From Symbiobacterium terraclitae (GTDB lineage: Bacteria; Bacillota; Sulfobacillia; Symbiobacteriales; Symbiobacteriaceae): a DNA stretch of 60,723 nucleotides. The translations under genes were made by a program, and so were the position numbers. The stretch is taken from assembly GCF_017874315.1 (NCBI RefSeq), contig NZ_JAGGLG010000027.1, positions 1 to 60,723 on the forward strand. The letters run 5' to 3'. The notes beneath the pieces were generated by a model that was not told the origin of the DNA, did no database searches, and saw only the letters and a list, made by a program, of their open reading frames with translations. This document shows, one piece after another, positions 36,355 through 45,235 of this stretch; within the stretch, counting starts at the first letter, position 1; every line of letters begins with the position of its first letter.

Positions 36355-37818
36355 GTGGACCAGCACAGGACCCCGCTCTTTACCGGGCTGGTGGAGCACG
36401 CGAGGCGCAACCCCATTCAGTTCCACATTCCCGGCCACAAGAAGGGTGCGGGCATGGCCCCGGAGTTCAGGGAGTTCATCGGGGAGCGTGCGCTCTCCAT
36501 CGACCTGATCAACATCGCCCCGCTGGATGACCTGCACAACCCGCACGGGATCATCCGGGAGGCGCAGGCCATGGCCGCCGAGGCCTTCGGAGCGGATCAC
36601 TCGTACTTCAGCGTCCAGGGCACCAGCGGCGCGATCACGACGATGATCATGACCGTCTGCGGGCCCGGCGACAAGATCCTGGTGCCCCGGAACGTGCACA
36701 AGTCCGTCCTCACCGGCATTGTGCTGTCAGGCGCCCTGCCGATATTCATGAACCCCGACCTGGACTACGACCTCGGCATCGCGCACGGCGTCAGCCTCGA
36801 GGTCGTCCGGCATACGCTCGACCAGCACCCCGACGCCAAGGGGGTGTTGGTGATCAACCCGACTTACTACGGCGTTGCGGCGGACCTCAAGGGCATCGTC
36901 GAGCTCGCCCACGCCCGCGGCGTGCCGGTCCTGGTGGACGAGGCACACGGCGTTCACCTCTGCTTCCACGAGGGCCTGCCGCTCTCCGCCATGCAAGCCG
37001 GCGCCGACATGGCGGCCACCTCGGTGCACAAGCTGGGCGGCTCCCTCACGCAGACCAGCATCCTGAACGTGCGGGAGGGGTTCATCAACCCCGGCCGCGT
37101 GCAGGCGATCCTCTCGATGCTGACCACCACGTCCACCTCTTACCTGCTGCTGGCCTCGCTGGACGCCGCCCGCAAGCAGCTGGCCACCCGCGGCCGTGAG
37201 CTGATCGACCGTGCGATTCGGCTGGCCGAGCGGGCCCGCCGCCAGATCGACGCGATCCCCGGCCTCCACTGCCTGGGGGCCGAGGCGATCGGCCACTCGT
37301 CCTCCCGGTTTGACTTCGATCCGACGAAACTGTGCATCAGCGTAAAGGAACTGGGCGTCACCGGCGTGGAGATCGAGCTCCTGCTGCGGGAGGAGTTCAA
37401 CATCGAAGTGGAGCTGTCGGACCTTTACAACGTGCTCTGCATCATCTCCCTGGGCGACACGGAGGAAGACATCGACGCGCTCGTGGAGGCGCTGCGCACC
37501 ATCGCCGGCCGGTTCTACCGGCAGCGGCCGGCCAACGTGGTGAAGGTGAAGGTGCCCGTCACGCCGATCCTGGCCATGCACCCCCGCACGGCCTTCTACG
37601 CCGAAACCGAGGTGGTGCCGCTGCGGGAGGCCGAGGGCCGGGTCATCGCCGAGTCGATCATGGTCTACCCGCCGGGCATCCCGATCCTCCTGCCCGGGGA
37701 GATCGTGGCGCAGGAGAACCTGGACTACCTCGATGAGTGCATCCAGGCCGGGCTTCCCGTGCAGGGCACCGAGGACCCCGAGCTGAAGATGGTCAAGGTG
37801 GTCAGGAATACGCGCTAG
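36355..37818 (+). CDS. Orn/Lys/Arg-type PLP decarboxylase
   Basis: A 487-residue fold-type I PLP enzyme of the Orn/Lys/Arg decarboxylase group (SpeA/YaaO type in Firmicutes), which makes agmatine, cadaverine or putrescine. It begins with QFHIPGHKKG, has VLVDEAHGVH (cofactor Asp) and the PLP lysine K226 in ATSVHKLGGSLTQTS; the C-terminal domain is present, so it is full length. GTG at 36355 follows GGAGGTGA. Exact amino-acid specificity cannot be read. A second paralogue sits at 47307-48716. Confidence 0.9.
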   Translation: MDQHRTPLFTGLVEHARRNPIQFHIPGHKKGAGMAPEFREFIGERALSIDLINIAPLDDLHNPHGIIREAQAMAAEAFGADHSYFSVQGTSGAITTMIMTVCGPGDKILVPRNVHKSVLTGIVLSGALPIFMNPDLDYDLGIAHGVSLEVVRHTLDQHPDAKGVLVINPTYYGVAADLKGIVELAHARGVPVLVDEAHGVHLCFHEGLPLSAMQAGADMAATSVHKLGGSLTQTSILNVREGFINPGRVQAILSMLTTTSTSYLLLASLDAARKQLATRGRELIDRAIRLAERARRQIDAIPGLHCLGAEAIGHSSSRFDFDPTKLCISVKELGVTGVEIELLLREEFNIEVELSDLYNVLCIISLGDTEEDIDALVEALRTIAGRFYRQRPANVVKVKVPVTPILAMHPRTAFYAETEVVPLREAEGRVIAESIMVYPPGIPILLPGEIVAQENLDYLDECIQAGLPVQGTEDPELKMVKVVRNTR

Positions 37819-37836
37819 TGGGGGGACAGGTCCGCT

Positions 37837-37843
37837 TTCGACA
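37837..37843 (-). promoter_or_regulatory. Spo0A box 1
   Basis: A perfect 0A box, TGTCGAA on the minus strand (context TATGTCGAAAG), 19 bases past the decarboxylase stop. Confidence 0.55.
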
Positions 37844-37860
37844 TATGTAGGCGTGTGTTC

Positions 37861-37890
37861 CGGGACGGCCAGCGGGCCGTCCCGTGTTAT
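37861..37890 (+). terminator. Terminator of the decarboxylase gene
   Basis: A 10-bp perfect stem (CGGGACGGCC, loop AGCG, complement) followed by TGTTATTTT. Confidence 0.85.
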
Positions 37891-37927
37891 TTTCAGGCTC
37901 CGGGACGCGGCCGTTTCGCCCGGGCTT

Positions 37928-37934
37928 TTCGACA
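37928..37934 (-). promoter_or_regulatory. Spo0A box 2
   Basis: A second perfect TGTCGAA on the minus strand (context TTATGTCGAAAAG), 91 bases from box 1 with the same flanks ATGTCGAAA. Confidence 0.55.
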
Positions 37935-37956
37935 TAAGGGGGCGCGTTCGGCCAAG

Positions 37957-38066
37957 TTGTACACAGGTTCCCGCCGACCTGTGGAGAACTCTCGTTCCCC
38001 GAAACGCCCATACGGCGCGGCCTTGTTCGTCTCGGGTCCTGGGCTTGTCCCTGTGCCTGTGGATAA
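37957..38066. promoter_or_regulatory. Cluster of three DnaA boxes
   Basis: One perfect DnaA box (TTATCCACA on the minus strand, 38058-38066) and two close matches: TTCTCCACA on the minus strand (37980-37988) and TTGTACACA on the plus strand (37957-37965). They sit in a 370-base non-coding stretch (37819-38188) with two Spo0A boxes. No AT-rich unwinding element and no dnaA gene is nearby, so this is more likely a DnaA-binding regulatory or titration cluster than oriC. Confidence 0.55.
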
Positions 38067-38188
38067 CTTGTGACTACGCTGTGCGTAACGGTGGATTTCC
38101 CCTCCAGCCCGGCGAACAGGAAAAATCTCCGCGTGCAGACCGCCGCACTCCGGCCGGCGTACCATGGTGGAAAAACGGAGGTCGGGGC

Positions 38189-39550
38189 ATGGTCTTCTAC
38201 TTTGTCCAGCAGGGCGAGACGCTGTTCGCGATCGCCCGGCGGTACAAAACCACCGTTCACGCCCTCGTCACCGCCAACCGGCTGAAGGACCCGAACGCGA
38301 TCTCACCGGGCCAGGCCCTGCTCATCCCGCGGCCGGGCGAAAAGCCGTTGCCGCAGCCGGGCATCGTCCACCGCGTGCGGAAGGGCGAGACGGTCATCGG
38401 GCTGGCGGCACGCTTCGGCACAACCGTGCCCGCCATCCTGATGGCCAACCAGATCGCGCACCCGGAGTTCGTCGTGCCCGGCCATCGGCTGGTCATCCCG
38501 GAGCCGCCCGAGCCGGGGCCGGAGTGGCCGGTGCTGGGGCGGACCCCCGCGCGCACAGGCAGCGCGCCGGTCTCCCTCGGCGACTCCGTCCGGCCGGGCT
38601 GGTCGTATCGCGGCGCTGACGACGCCGGCGTGCGTCCCTCCCCACCCGTCACCCGGTACGGGCGCGTGTACGTGGGCCTGGGCGACGGCTGTTACCACGC
38701 GGTCGACCAGGAGACGGGCGCGGCGGTCTGGCGGACGGCTGCGGTGCGGCGCGGCGAGCTGCCCCCTGGCGCGGCCCTGCCGGCGCCTGCCGTCCACGAC
38801 GGGCTGATCTACCTGTGCGGGCCGGGCGGAGGCGTGCGCGCCCTGGAGGCGCGGTCCGGTCGCACGGTCTGGCAGGGTGCGGTGGGCGACGGAGCCTCCG
38901 GAACGCCCCTGGCGGCGGACGGGATTCTCTACTGCGGCTCGGCGGACGGTGCCCTGACGGCCCTGGAGGCCAAGACCGGCGCGCAGGTCTGGAGGCGGCA
39001 GCTGGACGGTCCGGTCTCGCAGCCTGCTGCCCTGGGCGACGGGCGGCTCTTCGCCGTGACGGACGCCGGGTCGCTGTGGGCTGTGGACGCCCTGACCGGC
39101 CAGGTCGCATGGCGCCAGGACTGCGGCGCGCTGCAGCCACCCGTGTTCGCCGATCTGGTGGTGGTCGCGGGCGGGTGCGCCTTCGACCCGCTCACCGGCG
39201 AGGTCCTGTGGACCCGGCCCGACCCGGGGTGCAGCCCCGCCGTCCGGGGCGAGACGCTCTGGTACCCCGGCCTCCCGGTGGACCTCTTCACCGGCCGGGA
39301 GCAGGCGCCACCCGGGTCTGCCGGGGAAGGGCGGCCGGCGGCGTCCGCGGATGCCCACCTGTTGGCGGGAGGGCAGCACGTCTGGGCCACGGCGGACCCC
39401 GGCCTCGTGTGCTGGGACTGCGCGGCGGGCGCGCTGCGGTGGTCGGTGCCGCTGCCGGCCCCTGCCATCGGGATCGCCCTCTCCGGCGGGAGGCTCTTCC
39501 TCACGCTGGCTGACAACTCGCTGATCGCCCTCGAGACGCACGCCGCCTGA
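38189..39550 (+). CDS. LysM repeats fused to a PQQ-like beta-propeller
   Basis: A 453-residue protein. Two N-terminal LysM domains (FVQQGETLFAIARRYKTTVH, residues 5-50; HRVRKGETVIGLAARFGTTV, 61-106) bind peptidoglycan or chitin-type glycans. Residues ~150-450 are a propeller with repeated VxWRxxxx blades (TGAAVWRTAAV, SGRTVWQGAVG, TGAQVWRRQLDG, TGQVAWRQDCG). The first LysM begins at residue 4 and there is no signal peptide, so the protein may reach the cortex or coat from the mother cell. ATG at 38189 follows GGAGG. The next genes are sleB-ypeB. Confidence 0.82.
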   Translation: MVFYFVQQGETLFAIARRYKTTVHALVTANRLKDPNAISPGQALLIPRPGEKPLPQPGIVHRVRKGETVIGLAARFGTTVPAILMANQIAHPEFVVPGHRLVIPEPPEPGPEWPVLGRTPARTGSAPVSLGDSVRPGWSYRGADDAGVRPSPPVTRYGRVYVGLGDGCYHAVDQETGAAVWRTAAVRRGELPPGAALPAPAVHDGLIYLCGPGGGVRALEARSGRTVWQGAVGDGASGTPLAADGILYCGSADGALTALEAKTGAQVWRRQLDGPVSQPAALGDGRLFAVTDAGSLWAVDALTGQVAWRQDCGALQPPVFADLVVVAGGCAFDPLTGEVLWTRPDPGCSPAVRGETLWYPGLPVDLFTGREQAPPGSAGEGRPAASADAHLLAGGQHVWATADPGLVCWDCAAGALRWSVPLPAPAIGIALSGGRLFLTLADNSLIALETHAA

Positions 39551-39659
39551 CCGCCGGCGCCGGCGATCCGGCCCGCACCGGTCAGGCGGTGCTGTATGGG
39601 ATCCGCGCCAGACTGAGAGACTACCGCGTGCAGTCTCTGGTCTGGAGGGGGAGTTGACG

Positions 39660-40121
39660 GTGCACAAGTGGTTGAAGCGGGCCTGCGCGGCGGTCATAGG
39701 CGGACTGCTTCTGCTCTGGCCGGAGGCGACCTTCGACGGCCACCGCACGTTCGCGGAGTCCAGGGCGGCGAAGGACAACCTGCACCTGCTGGCCCAGACG
39801 GTCTGCGGCGAGGCCCGCGGCGAGCCGTACGAGGGCAAGGTGGCGGTGGCCGCGGTCATCCTCAACCGCACGCTGGACAACCGCTTCCCCGACTCGGTGG
39901 CCGGGGTCGTCTACCAGACCCACGCCTTTGAGTCGGTCTCCAACGGCGAGATTTACAAGAACACGACGGAGGAGTGCTTCAAGGCCGCACGGGCGGCGCT
40001 GGCGGGATGGGATCCTTCCAACGGCGCGCTCTACTTCTTCGCGCCCGCCAAGACCAACAACAGCTTTATCTGGTCCCGCCAGCAGGTGCGGACGATCGGC
40101 AAGCACATCTTCGCCAAGTAG
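39660..40121 (+). CDS. sleB: Spore cortex-lytic enzyme SleB-like hydrolase
   Basis: A 153-residue exported cell-wall hydrolase (Hydrolase_2 domain). A membrane-leading segment (AAVIGGLLLLW, residues 10-20) precedes the catalytic region with the conserved Glu E51 in TVCGEARGE and VAVAAVILNR, VVYQTHAFESVSNG. SleB is a lytic transglycosylase that degrades spore cortex in germination. The N-terminal peptidoglycan-binding domain of B. subtilis SleB is absent. GTG at 39660 lies nine bases after GGAGGGG; TTG at 39654 would be too close. ypeB follows 12 bases later. Confidence 0.92.
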   Translation: MHKWLKRACAAVIGGLLLLWPEATFDGHRTFAESRAAKDNLHLLAQTVCGEARGEPYEGKVAVAAVILNRTLDNRFPDSVAGVVYQTHAFESVSNGEIYKNTTEECFKAARAALAGWDPSNGALYFFAPAKTNNSFIWSRQQVRTIGKHIFAK

Positions 40122-40133
40122 GAGGCCACGGGG

Positions 40134-41495
40134 ATGCGATCGCAGAGAGGACAGGCCTGGGCGTACCTGATGCTGGGCGTGGCGCTGGTGGGGGCGATGG
40201 GCTTCGGCGCGTATCAGACCCGGCTGAAGAACCAGTACCTGCGCGACGCCGAGAACAAGTACATGGCCGCGTTCCACAAGCTGAAGTGGACGAGCGAGAA
40301 CATCGAGGAGCGCACGGCGAAGCTGATGGCGACCAACGACCCCCGCCTGCAGGAGAGCCTGCTGGCCGACCTGCGGGTCTTCAGCGCGCAGGCGGTGGAG
40401 CACATGTCGACCCTGCCGTTCACCACGATGAACACCCCGCGCATCGCCAACTTCCTGAACACGCTCCGCGACCAGTCCGACGAGAAGCACCACAAGCTGA
40501 ACACCGGCCAGGCGCTGGACGAGGCCGACTGGGCCCAGCTGATGGAGCTGCGGAAGCAGGCGGTGTTCTTCGAGGAGGAGCTCTCCAACCTGCTGGGGCT
40601 CATCGGGAACAACATGATCCGCTGGCAGCCCACCGTCCAGGCCACCAGCCCGGCCCAGACGGGCCAGGCGGCGACGCCGATCACCAAGTCCGTGCTGGCG
40701 CTGGAGCAGAGCATCCCCGTGCCGCCGGGCGAGGAGAACGCGCTGGCGCCTGAGAAGGCGCATCTGCCCCGCCCGCAGACCGACCTGGGTCCGCGGGTGG
40801 ATGCGGCCGCCGCGGCCGAGGCGATCAAGCGGTTCATCGACATGCCGCTGAAGGGAGAGCCCGTGCAGACGGGGGTCTACGACCCGGAGGACAAGCTGCA
40901 GGGCCTTTCGCTCTACTACTTCGACGCGACCAAGCAGAACGGTCTGCCGATGAACTTCGGGGTCTCCGTTCACGGCGGGCACGTGATCTACATGGTGGAC
41001 GGCCGGCTGGTCGCCGAGCAGAAGCTGAAGCCGGACGAGCTGATCCAGAAGGCGATGCAGATGCTGGCCCGGTGGGGCTTCCCGAACGTCGCCCACGTGT
41101 CCGCGGCCGAGAACGACGGCACGCTGGTGATGGAGTTCGCGCCGGTGGTGGACGGCGTGGCCATCCACACCGACATGATCCGGGTGTCGCTGGCGATGGA
41201 CAACGGCGAGCTGGTGGGCTACGACGCCCGCAGCTACTGGGTGAACCACCACGACCGGCAGCTGCCGGCGCCCAGGCTGAGCGCGGACGAGGCGGCGGCG
41301 CACACTTCGCCCCGGCTCACCGTCACGGCCGAGCCGAGGCTGGCGCTGATCGCAGACCGGCGCGGGCAGGAGCGGCTGGTCTGGGAGGTGCCCGGACGGG
41401 TGGAGGATCAGCAGTTCCGCGTGTTCGTGGACGCGCAGGACGGCACAGAGGTCGACCTGATCCGCCAGGCGGGCGACCCCGCGCCGCCGCAGTAG
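40134..41495 (+). CDS. ypeB: Germination protein YpeB
   Basis: A 453-residue protein (B. subtilis YpeB ~450). One N-terminal transmembrane helix (AYLMLGVALVGAMGFGAY) is followed by a helical domain (NQYLRDAENKYMAAFHKLKW) and C-terminal PepSY-like repeats (QTGVYDPEDKLQGLSLYYFD). YpeB is needed to localise and stabilise SleB in the spore. ATG at 40134. The sleB-ypeB order is conserved, which supports both calls and shows that the organism forms spores. Confidence 0.94.
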   Translation: MRSQRGQAWAYLMLGVALVGAMGFGAYQTRLKNQYLRDAENKYMAAFHKLKWTSENIEERTAKLMATNDPRLQESLLADLRVFSAQAVEHMSTLPFTTMNTPRIANFLNTLRDQSDEKHHKLNTGQALDEADWAQLMELRKQAVFFEEELSNLLGLIGNNMIRWQPTVQATSPAQTGQAATPITKSVLALEQSIPVPPGEENALAPEKAHLPRPQTDLGPRVDAAAAAEAIKRFIDMPLKGEPVQTGVYDPEDKLQGLSLYYFDATKQNGLPMNFGVSVHGGHVIYMVDGRLVAEQKLKPDELIQKAMQMLARWGFPNVAHVSAAENDGTLVMEFAPVVDGVAIHTDMIRVSLAMDNGELVGYDARSYWVNHHDRQLPAPRLSADEAAAHTSPRLTVTAEPRLALIADRRGQERLVWEVPGRVEDQQFRVFVDAQDGTEVDLIRQAGDPAPPQ

Positions 41496-41539
41496 GGCTC
41501 GTTGGGTGCCCGCTCTTGGGCAGTTTGCACAGCGTTGAA

Positions 41540-41572
41540 AGCGGTGAGGAGCGGACATTTCTCCTCACCGCT
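41540..41572 (+). terminator. Terminator of sleB-ypeB
   Basis: A 12-bp perfect stem (AGCGGTGAGGAG/CTCCTCACCGCT, 9-base loop) followed by TGCTATT. Confidence 0.8.
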
Positions 41573-41619
41573 TGCTATTCATCGCCAAAAACAAACCATT
41601 CGCCGCCGATAATAGGTGA

Positions 41620-41649
41620 TTGGCAGAATAACTCTTGACGTGCTATAGT
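41620..41649 (+). promoter_or_regulatory. Promoter of the oxidoreductase operon
   Basis: TTGGCA (41620-41625) and TATAGT (41644-41649), 18-base spacing, ~90 bases before the first gene. Confidence 0.55.
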
Positions 41650-41738
41650 GATAGTACCTTTGGCCTACTCAAGTCCCGCACTGACGGATCAAAACGCGCT
41701 CTGCGGGCACCATAACGTTGCAGGGGAGGTAGACCCGC

Positions 41739-42770
41739 ATGGCAGCGACCCCGACCCAGAGGGCAGTGCGGCTGCCCGTCAAGGATGAGCACGGGTGTTT
41801 CAACATCCGGCTGGAGTCGATCGGCGGCTACGGCGCCAACATCGCAGGCAAGATGCTGGCCGAGGCCGGCGTGCTCTACCAGGGTCTCAACGGCTCCAAC
41901 TTCTCATCGTACGGATCGGAGAAGAAGGGTTCGCCCGTCAAGGCCTTCATCCGCTTCGCCGAACCCGATACGCCGATCCGCATCAGCTCGCCCATCGAGG
42001 AACCCCACATCGTCTGCATCTTCCACGAGGCGCTCATCCGGACGCAGCCCGTGGTAGACGGCCTTCTGCCGGGCGGCGTGGTGATCGTGAACACCCGAAA
42101 GACCCCGGCTGAGATTCAGAAGATGCTGGGCCTGGAGGACGTAACGATCGGAACGTTCGACGCCATGACGATCGCTGTGGAGACGGGATCCCGGGTGAAC
42201 ATGGCGGTACTGGGCGCCATTGCCCGGGTTGCGGAGTTCCTGGACCCCGATGCGATCAAGGCGATGATCACCGATACCTTTACCAAGAAGTATCCGAAGA
42301 CCGTGCCGGGCAACCTGCGCTGCTTCGACCGCGGGTACGAGGAGATTCAGCTCGAGTACTTCGGCGCGTCCGGCGACAACAAGGCCGAGGGGCGGAAGCG
42401 CACGGCCGCCGCGTACGGATACCAGAACATGCCCATCGGCGGCGTGATCGTCAACCCCGGCAACATGGCGTCCAAGGACCTCAGCGCCTCGCGCCAGGGC
42501 TTCCTGCCCTCCTTCAACCGCGAGACGTGTATCGACTGCGCCCAGTGCGACATGGTCTGCCCCGACTACTGCTTCGTCTGGGAGCAGGGCGTCGACAAGC
42601 GGGGCCGCCCCGCCATGGTGCTCAAGGGCATCGATTACCAGTACTGCAAGGGCTGCCTGAAGTGCGTCGAGGCCTGCCCCACCGACGCGCTGCAGGACCT
42701 GCGCGAGGAAGACGGGTACGCCGCCGCGCACACGGTGCGCCATACCAAACTGTTCGGCCTTGGGAGGTGA
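41739..42770 (+). CDS. 2-oxoacid:ferredoxin oxidoreductase, fused gamma-delta subunits
   Basis: A 343-residue protein. Residues ~20-200 are the gamma domain (IRLESIGGYGANIAGKMLAE, GLNGSNFSSYGSEKKGSPVK). Residues ~255-320 are a two-[4Fe-4S] ferredoxin delta domain with CxxCxxCxxxC (C264, C267, C270, C274) and C303, C306, C309, C313. Together with the alpha-beta fusion downstream it forms an enzyme that decarboxylates a 2-oxoacid (pyruvate, 2-ketoisovalerate or similar) to acyl-CoA with ferredoxin reduction. ATG at 41739. Substrate not determined. Confidence 0.9.
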   Translation: MAATPTQRAVRLPVKDEHGCFNIRLESIGGYGANIAGKMLAEAGVLYQGLNGSNFSSYGSEKKGSPVKAFIRFAEPDTPIRISSPIEEPHIVCIFHEALIRTQPVVDGLLPGGVVIVNTRKTPAEIQKMLGLEDVTIGTFDAMTIAVETGSRVNMAVLGAIARVAEFLDPDAIKAMITDTFTKKYPKTVPGNLRCFDRGYEEIQLEYFGASGDNKAEGRKRTAAAYGYQNMPIGGVIVNPGNMASKDLSASRQGFLPSFNRETCIDCAQCDMVCPDYCFVWEQGVDKRGRPAMVLKGIDYQYCKGCLKCVEACPTDALQDLREEDGYAAAHTVRHTKLFGLGR

Positions 42771-42777
42771 GCGGCTG

Positions 42778-45045
42778 ATGGCGCTCAAGGAAGCGGAGCT
42801 CCGCACACAGAAGTCCACGTTCAAGTCGGGCAACGAGATGGCCGCTCTGGCAGCGAGCCAGATCAACTTCCACCTGATGGGTTACTACCCGATCACGCCG
42901 TCCACCGAGATCGCCGAGTATATCGACGAGATGAAGGTGGAGGGCGAGAACACGATCGCCATGGTCGCCGGCGACGGCGAGCACGGCGCCGCCGGCATCT
43001 GCTACGGCGCCGCGGTCGCGGGCGGCCGGGTGTTCAACGCCACCTCCGCCAACGGGTACCTGTACGCCCTCGAGCAGATGCCCGTCCAGGCGGGCACGCG
43101 GATGCCGATGGTGCTCGACCTGGTCACCCGGTCCGTCTCCGGCCCGCTGGACATCCGCGGCGACCACTCCGACCTCTACTTTGCCCTGAACACGGGCTGG
43201 ATCATCCTCTACGCCAACAACCCGCAGGAGGTCTACGATCTCCACCCGATCGCCGTGCGCGTGGGCGAGCACCCCGACGTCCGGCTGCCGGTGATTGTCG
43301 GCTTCGACGGCTTCTTCACCAGCCACCAGAAGCGGCGGGTCATGTACTTCGAGGACGGGCAGGTCCTGCGCGACTTCGTGGGGCCGCAGCCCGAGGGCTT
43401 CCCGCACGCGCTCGACCCGCGGCGCCCGATGACCTTCGGGCCCTATATGAATGATCCGGACCTGATCAACAACAAGTATCAGCTCCACGTGGCTATGGAG
43501 AACGCCCGGCGCGTGATCCCTGAGATCTTCGCCGAGTGGGAGAAGATCTCGGGCCGCCGGTACGACATGGTCGAGTCTTACCGTATGGACGACGCCGACG
43601 TTGCCCTGGTACTGCTGGGCTCGGCAGCTGACACCGGCAAGCAGGTGGCCGATCAGCTGCGCGAGCAGGGCGTACGGGCCGGCGTGCTGACGCTGCACGT
43701 CCTCCGCCCCTTCCCGGCCGACGAGATCCGGGCCGCCCTGCGGGGCGTGTCCGCCGTCGTGATCGGCGAGCGGGCCGACTCGTACGGCTCGGGCGGCGGC
43801 AACCTCTCGCACGAGATCAAGTCTGCCCTGAAGGACGATCCCGACAACCGAACCCTCGTCGCGACGCGGATCTACGGTCTGGGCGGCAAGGACTTCTTCC
43901 CCGCCGATGCCGAGGCGTTCTACGAGCTGGCCGTCGAGATGGCCCGGACCGGTCGGGTGGACGTGCCGTTCGACTACCACGGCGTCACCGCCGTGACCGA
44001 GAACCAGCCGCTGGAGGTCGTGCCGCCGCTCACGCGCGAGGAGCAGGAGTCGCCGGTCAAGGTCGAGCTGGTGGGCGACGAGCTGAAGGTGACCGTCCCG
44101 CCGCCCCGGCAGATGATGGGCATGGCCAAGCGCATCACCCCCGGCCACGGCGCCTGCCCCGGCTGCGGCATCTTCCCGGCCCTGGACAACTTCTTCCGGG
44201 CGCTCTCCGGCGATGTGGTGGTGCTCTTCCAGACGGGCTGCGCCATGGTCGTGACCACCGGCTATCCGTACTCGGCCCACCGGGTGACGTATATCCACAA
44301 CCTCTTCCAGAACGGCGCGGCCACGCTCTCCGGCGTCGTGGAGATGTTCCACGAAAAGAAGCGCCGGGGCGAGATCGAGGTGGGCGAGGATATCACCTTC
44401 GTGATGGTGACCGGCGACGGCGGCATGGACATCGGCATGGGCCCGGCCATCGGCGCCGCGCTGCGCAACCACAAGATGATCATCCTGGAGTACGACAACG
44501 AGGGCTACATGAACACCGGCTCCCAGCTCTCGTACTCCACGCCCATCGGCCACAAGACCGCCACCTCCAACGTGGGCTCCCTCGGCGGCGGCAAGACCTT
44601 CCACCACAAGGACACGCCGCAGATCATGGCGGCCTGCCACATCCCGTACGTCTTCACGGCTGTCGAGTCGCAGCCGCAGGACCTGTGGAAGAAGGCCGCG
44701 AAAGCCCAGTGGTACGCCAAGAACGTGGGCCTGGCCTACGGCAAGCTGCTCATCGCCTGCCCGCTCAACTGGCTCTCCGAGGAGCGGCTGGGCACCAAGA
44801 TCGTGCAGGCGGCGGTGGACTGCAACTTCTTCCCGCTGTACGAGGTGGAGCGCGGGATCACCCGGCTGACCTACGACCCCGAGGCCAAGGGCAAGAAGAT
44901 CCCGGTCGAAGAGTGGCTGAAGATGATGGGCAAGACCCGCCACATGATGAAGCCCGAGTTCGCCGAGGTCCTGGCCGAGTTCCAGCGGGAGGTCGACCGC
45001 CGGTTCCGGCGTATCAAGGCCATGAGCGAGCATCCCGACCTGTAG
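42778..45045 (+). CDS. 2-oxoacid:ferredoxin oxidoreductase, fused alpha-beta subunits
   Basis: A 755-residue fusion. The alpha part (~1-400) has the pyrimidine-binding YYPITPSTEIAEY motif and GPLDIRGDHSDLY. The beta part (~430-755) has the CxxC iron-sulfur motif GHGACPGCGIF, the TPP motif GDGGMDIGMGPAIGAALRN and YDNEGYMNTGSQLS. The usual four-subunit complex is thus encoded by two fused genes, seven bases apart. ATG at 42778 follows GGGAGGTGA. It would supply reduced ferredoxin; the reverse of that electron flow also serves the AOR at 17.8 kb. Confidence 0.93.
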   Translation: MALKEAELRTQKSTFKSGNEMAALAASQINFHLMGYYPITPSTEIAEYIDEMKVEGENTIAMVAGDGEHGAAGICYGAAVAGGRVFNATSANGYLYALEQMPVQAGTRMPMVLDLVTRSVSGPLDIRGDHSDLYFALNTGWIILYANNPQEVYDLHPIAVRVGEHPDVRLPVIVGFDGFFTSHQKRRVMYFEDGQVLRDFVGPQPEGFPHALDPRRPMTFGPYMNDPDLINNKYQLHVAMENARRVIPEIFAEWEKISGRRYDMVESYRMDDADVALVLLGSAADTGKQVADQLREQGVRAGVLTLHVLRPFPADEIRAALRGVSAVVIGERADSYGSGGGNLSHEIKSALKDDPDNRTLVATRIYGLGGKDFFPADAEAFYELAVEMARTGRVDVPFDYHGVTAVTENQPLEVVPPLTREEQESPVKVELVGDELKVTVPPPRQMMGMAKRITPGHGACPGCGIFPALDNFFRALSGDVVVLFQTGCAMVVTTGYPYSAHRVTYIHNLFQNGAATLSGVVEMFHEKKRRGEIEVGEDITFVMVTGDGGMDIGMGPAIGAALRNHKMIILEYDNEGYMNTGSQLSYSTPIGHKTATSNVGSLGGGKTFHHKDTPQIMAACHIPYVFTAVESQPQDLWKKAAKAQWYAKNVGLAYGKLLIACPLNWLSEERLGTKIVQAAVDCNFFPLYEVERGITRLTYDPEAKGKKIPVEEWLKMMGKTRHMMKPEFAEVLAEFQREVDRRFRRIKAMSEHPDL

Positions 45046-45051
45046 CTGACA

Positions 45052-45081
45052 GCAAGCCGCCGGCAGCGTCCGGCGGCTTGC
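45052..45081 (+). terminator. Terminator of the oxidoreductase operon
   Basis: A 12-bp perfect stem (GCAAGCCGCCGG, loop CAGCGT, complement) just past the stop codon. No T-run. The 154 bases before the next gene show nothing else. Confidence 0.8.
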
Positions 45082-45235
45082 CGCGTCTCCGGCGCGGGGC
45101 GGGTCTGTCGGGCAGGAGTTTCTGCGGGACACGGAGAAACTCGCGTCGCCGCACAACGCGCGGTGTCCGCGCGCGGCTGCGCTCGCGCAGCCTGGGTGAG
45201 CAGGTGCGGGGACACGTCGAAAGGGGGCTCTCCGG

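Noticed and set aside
37957-38066. The chromosomal replication origin (oriC)
   Set aside because: No dnaA or dnaN gene is adjacent, no AT-rich unwinding region is visible and only one box is perfect. A regulatory or titration cluster is the safer reading.
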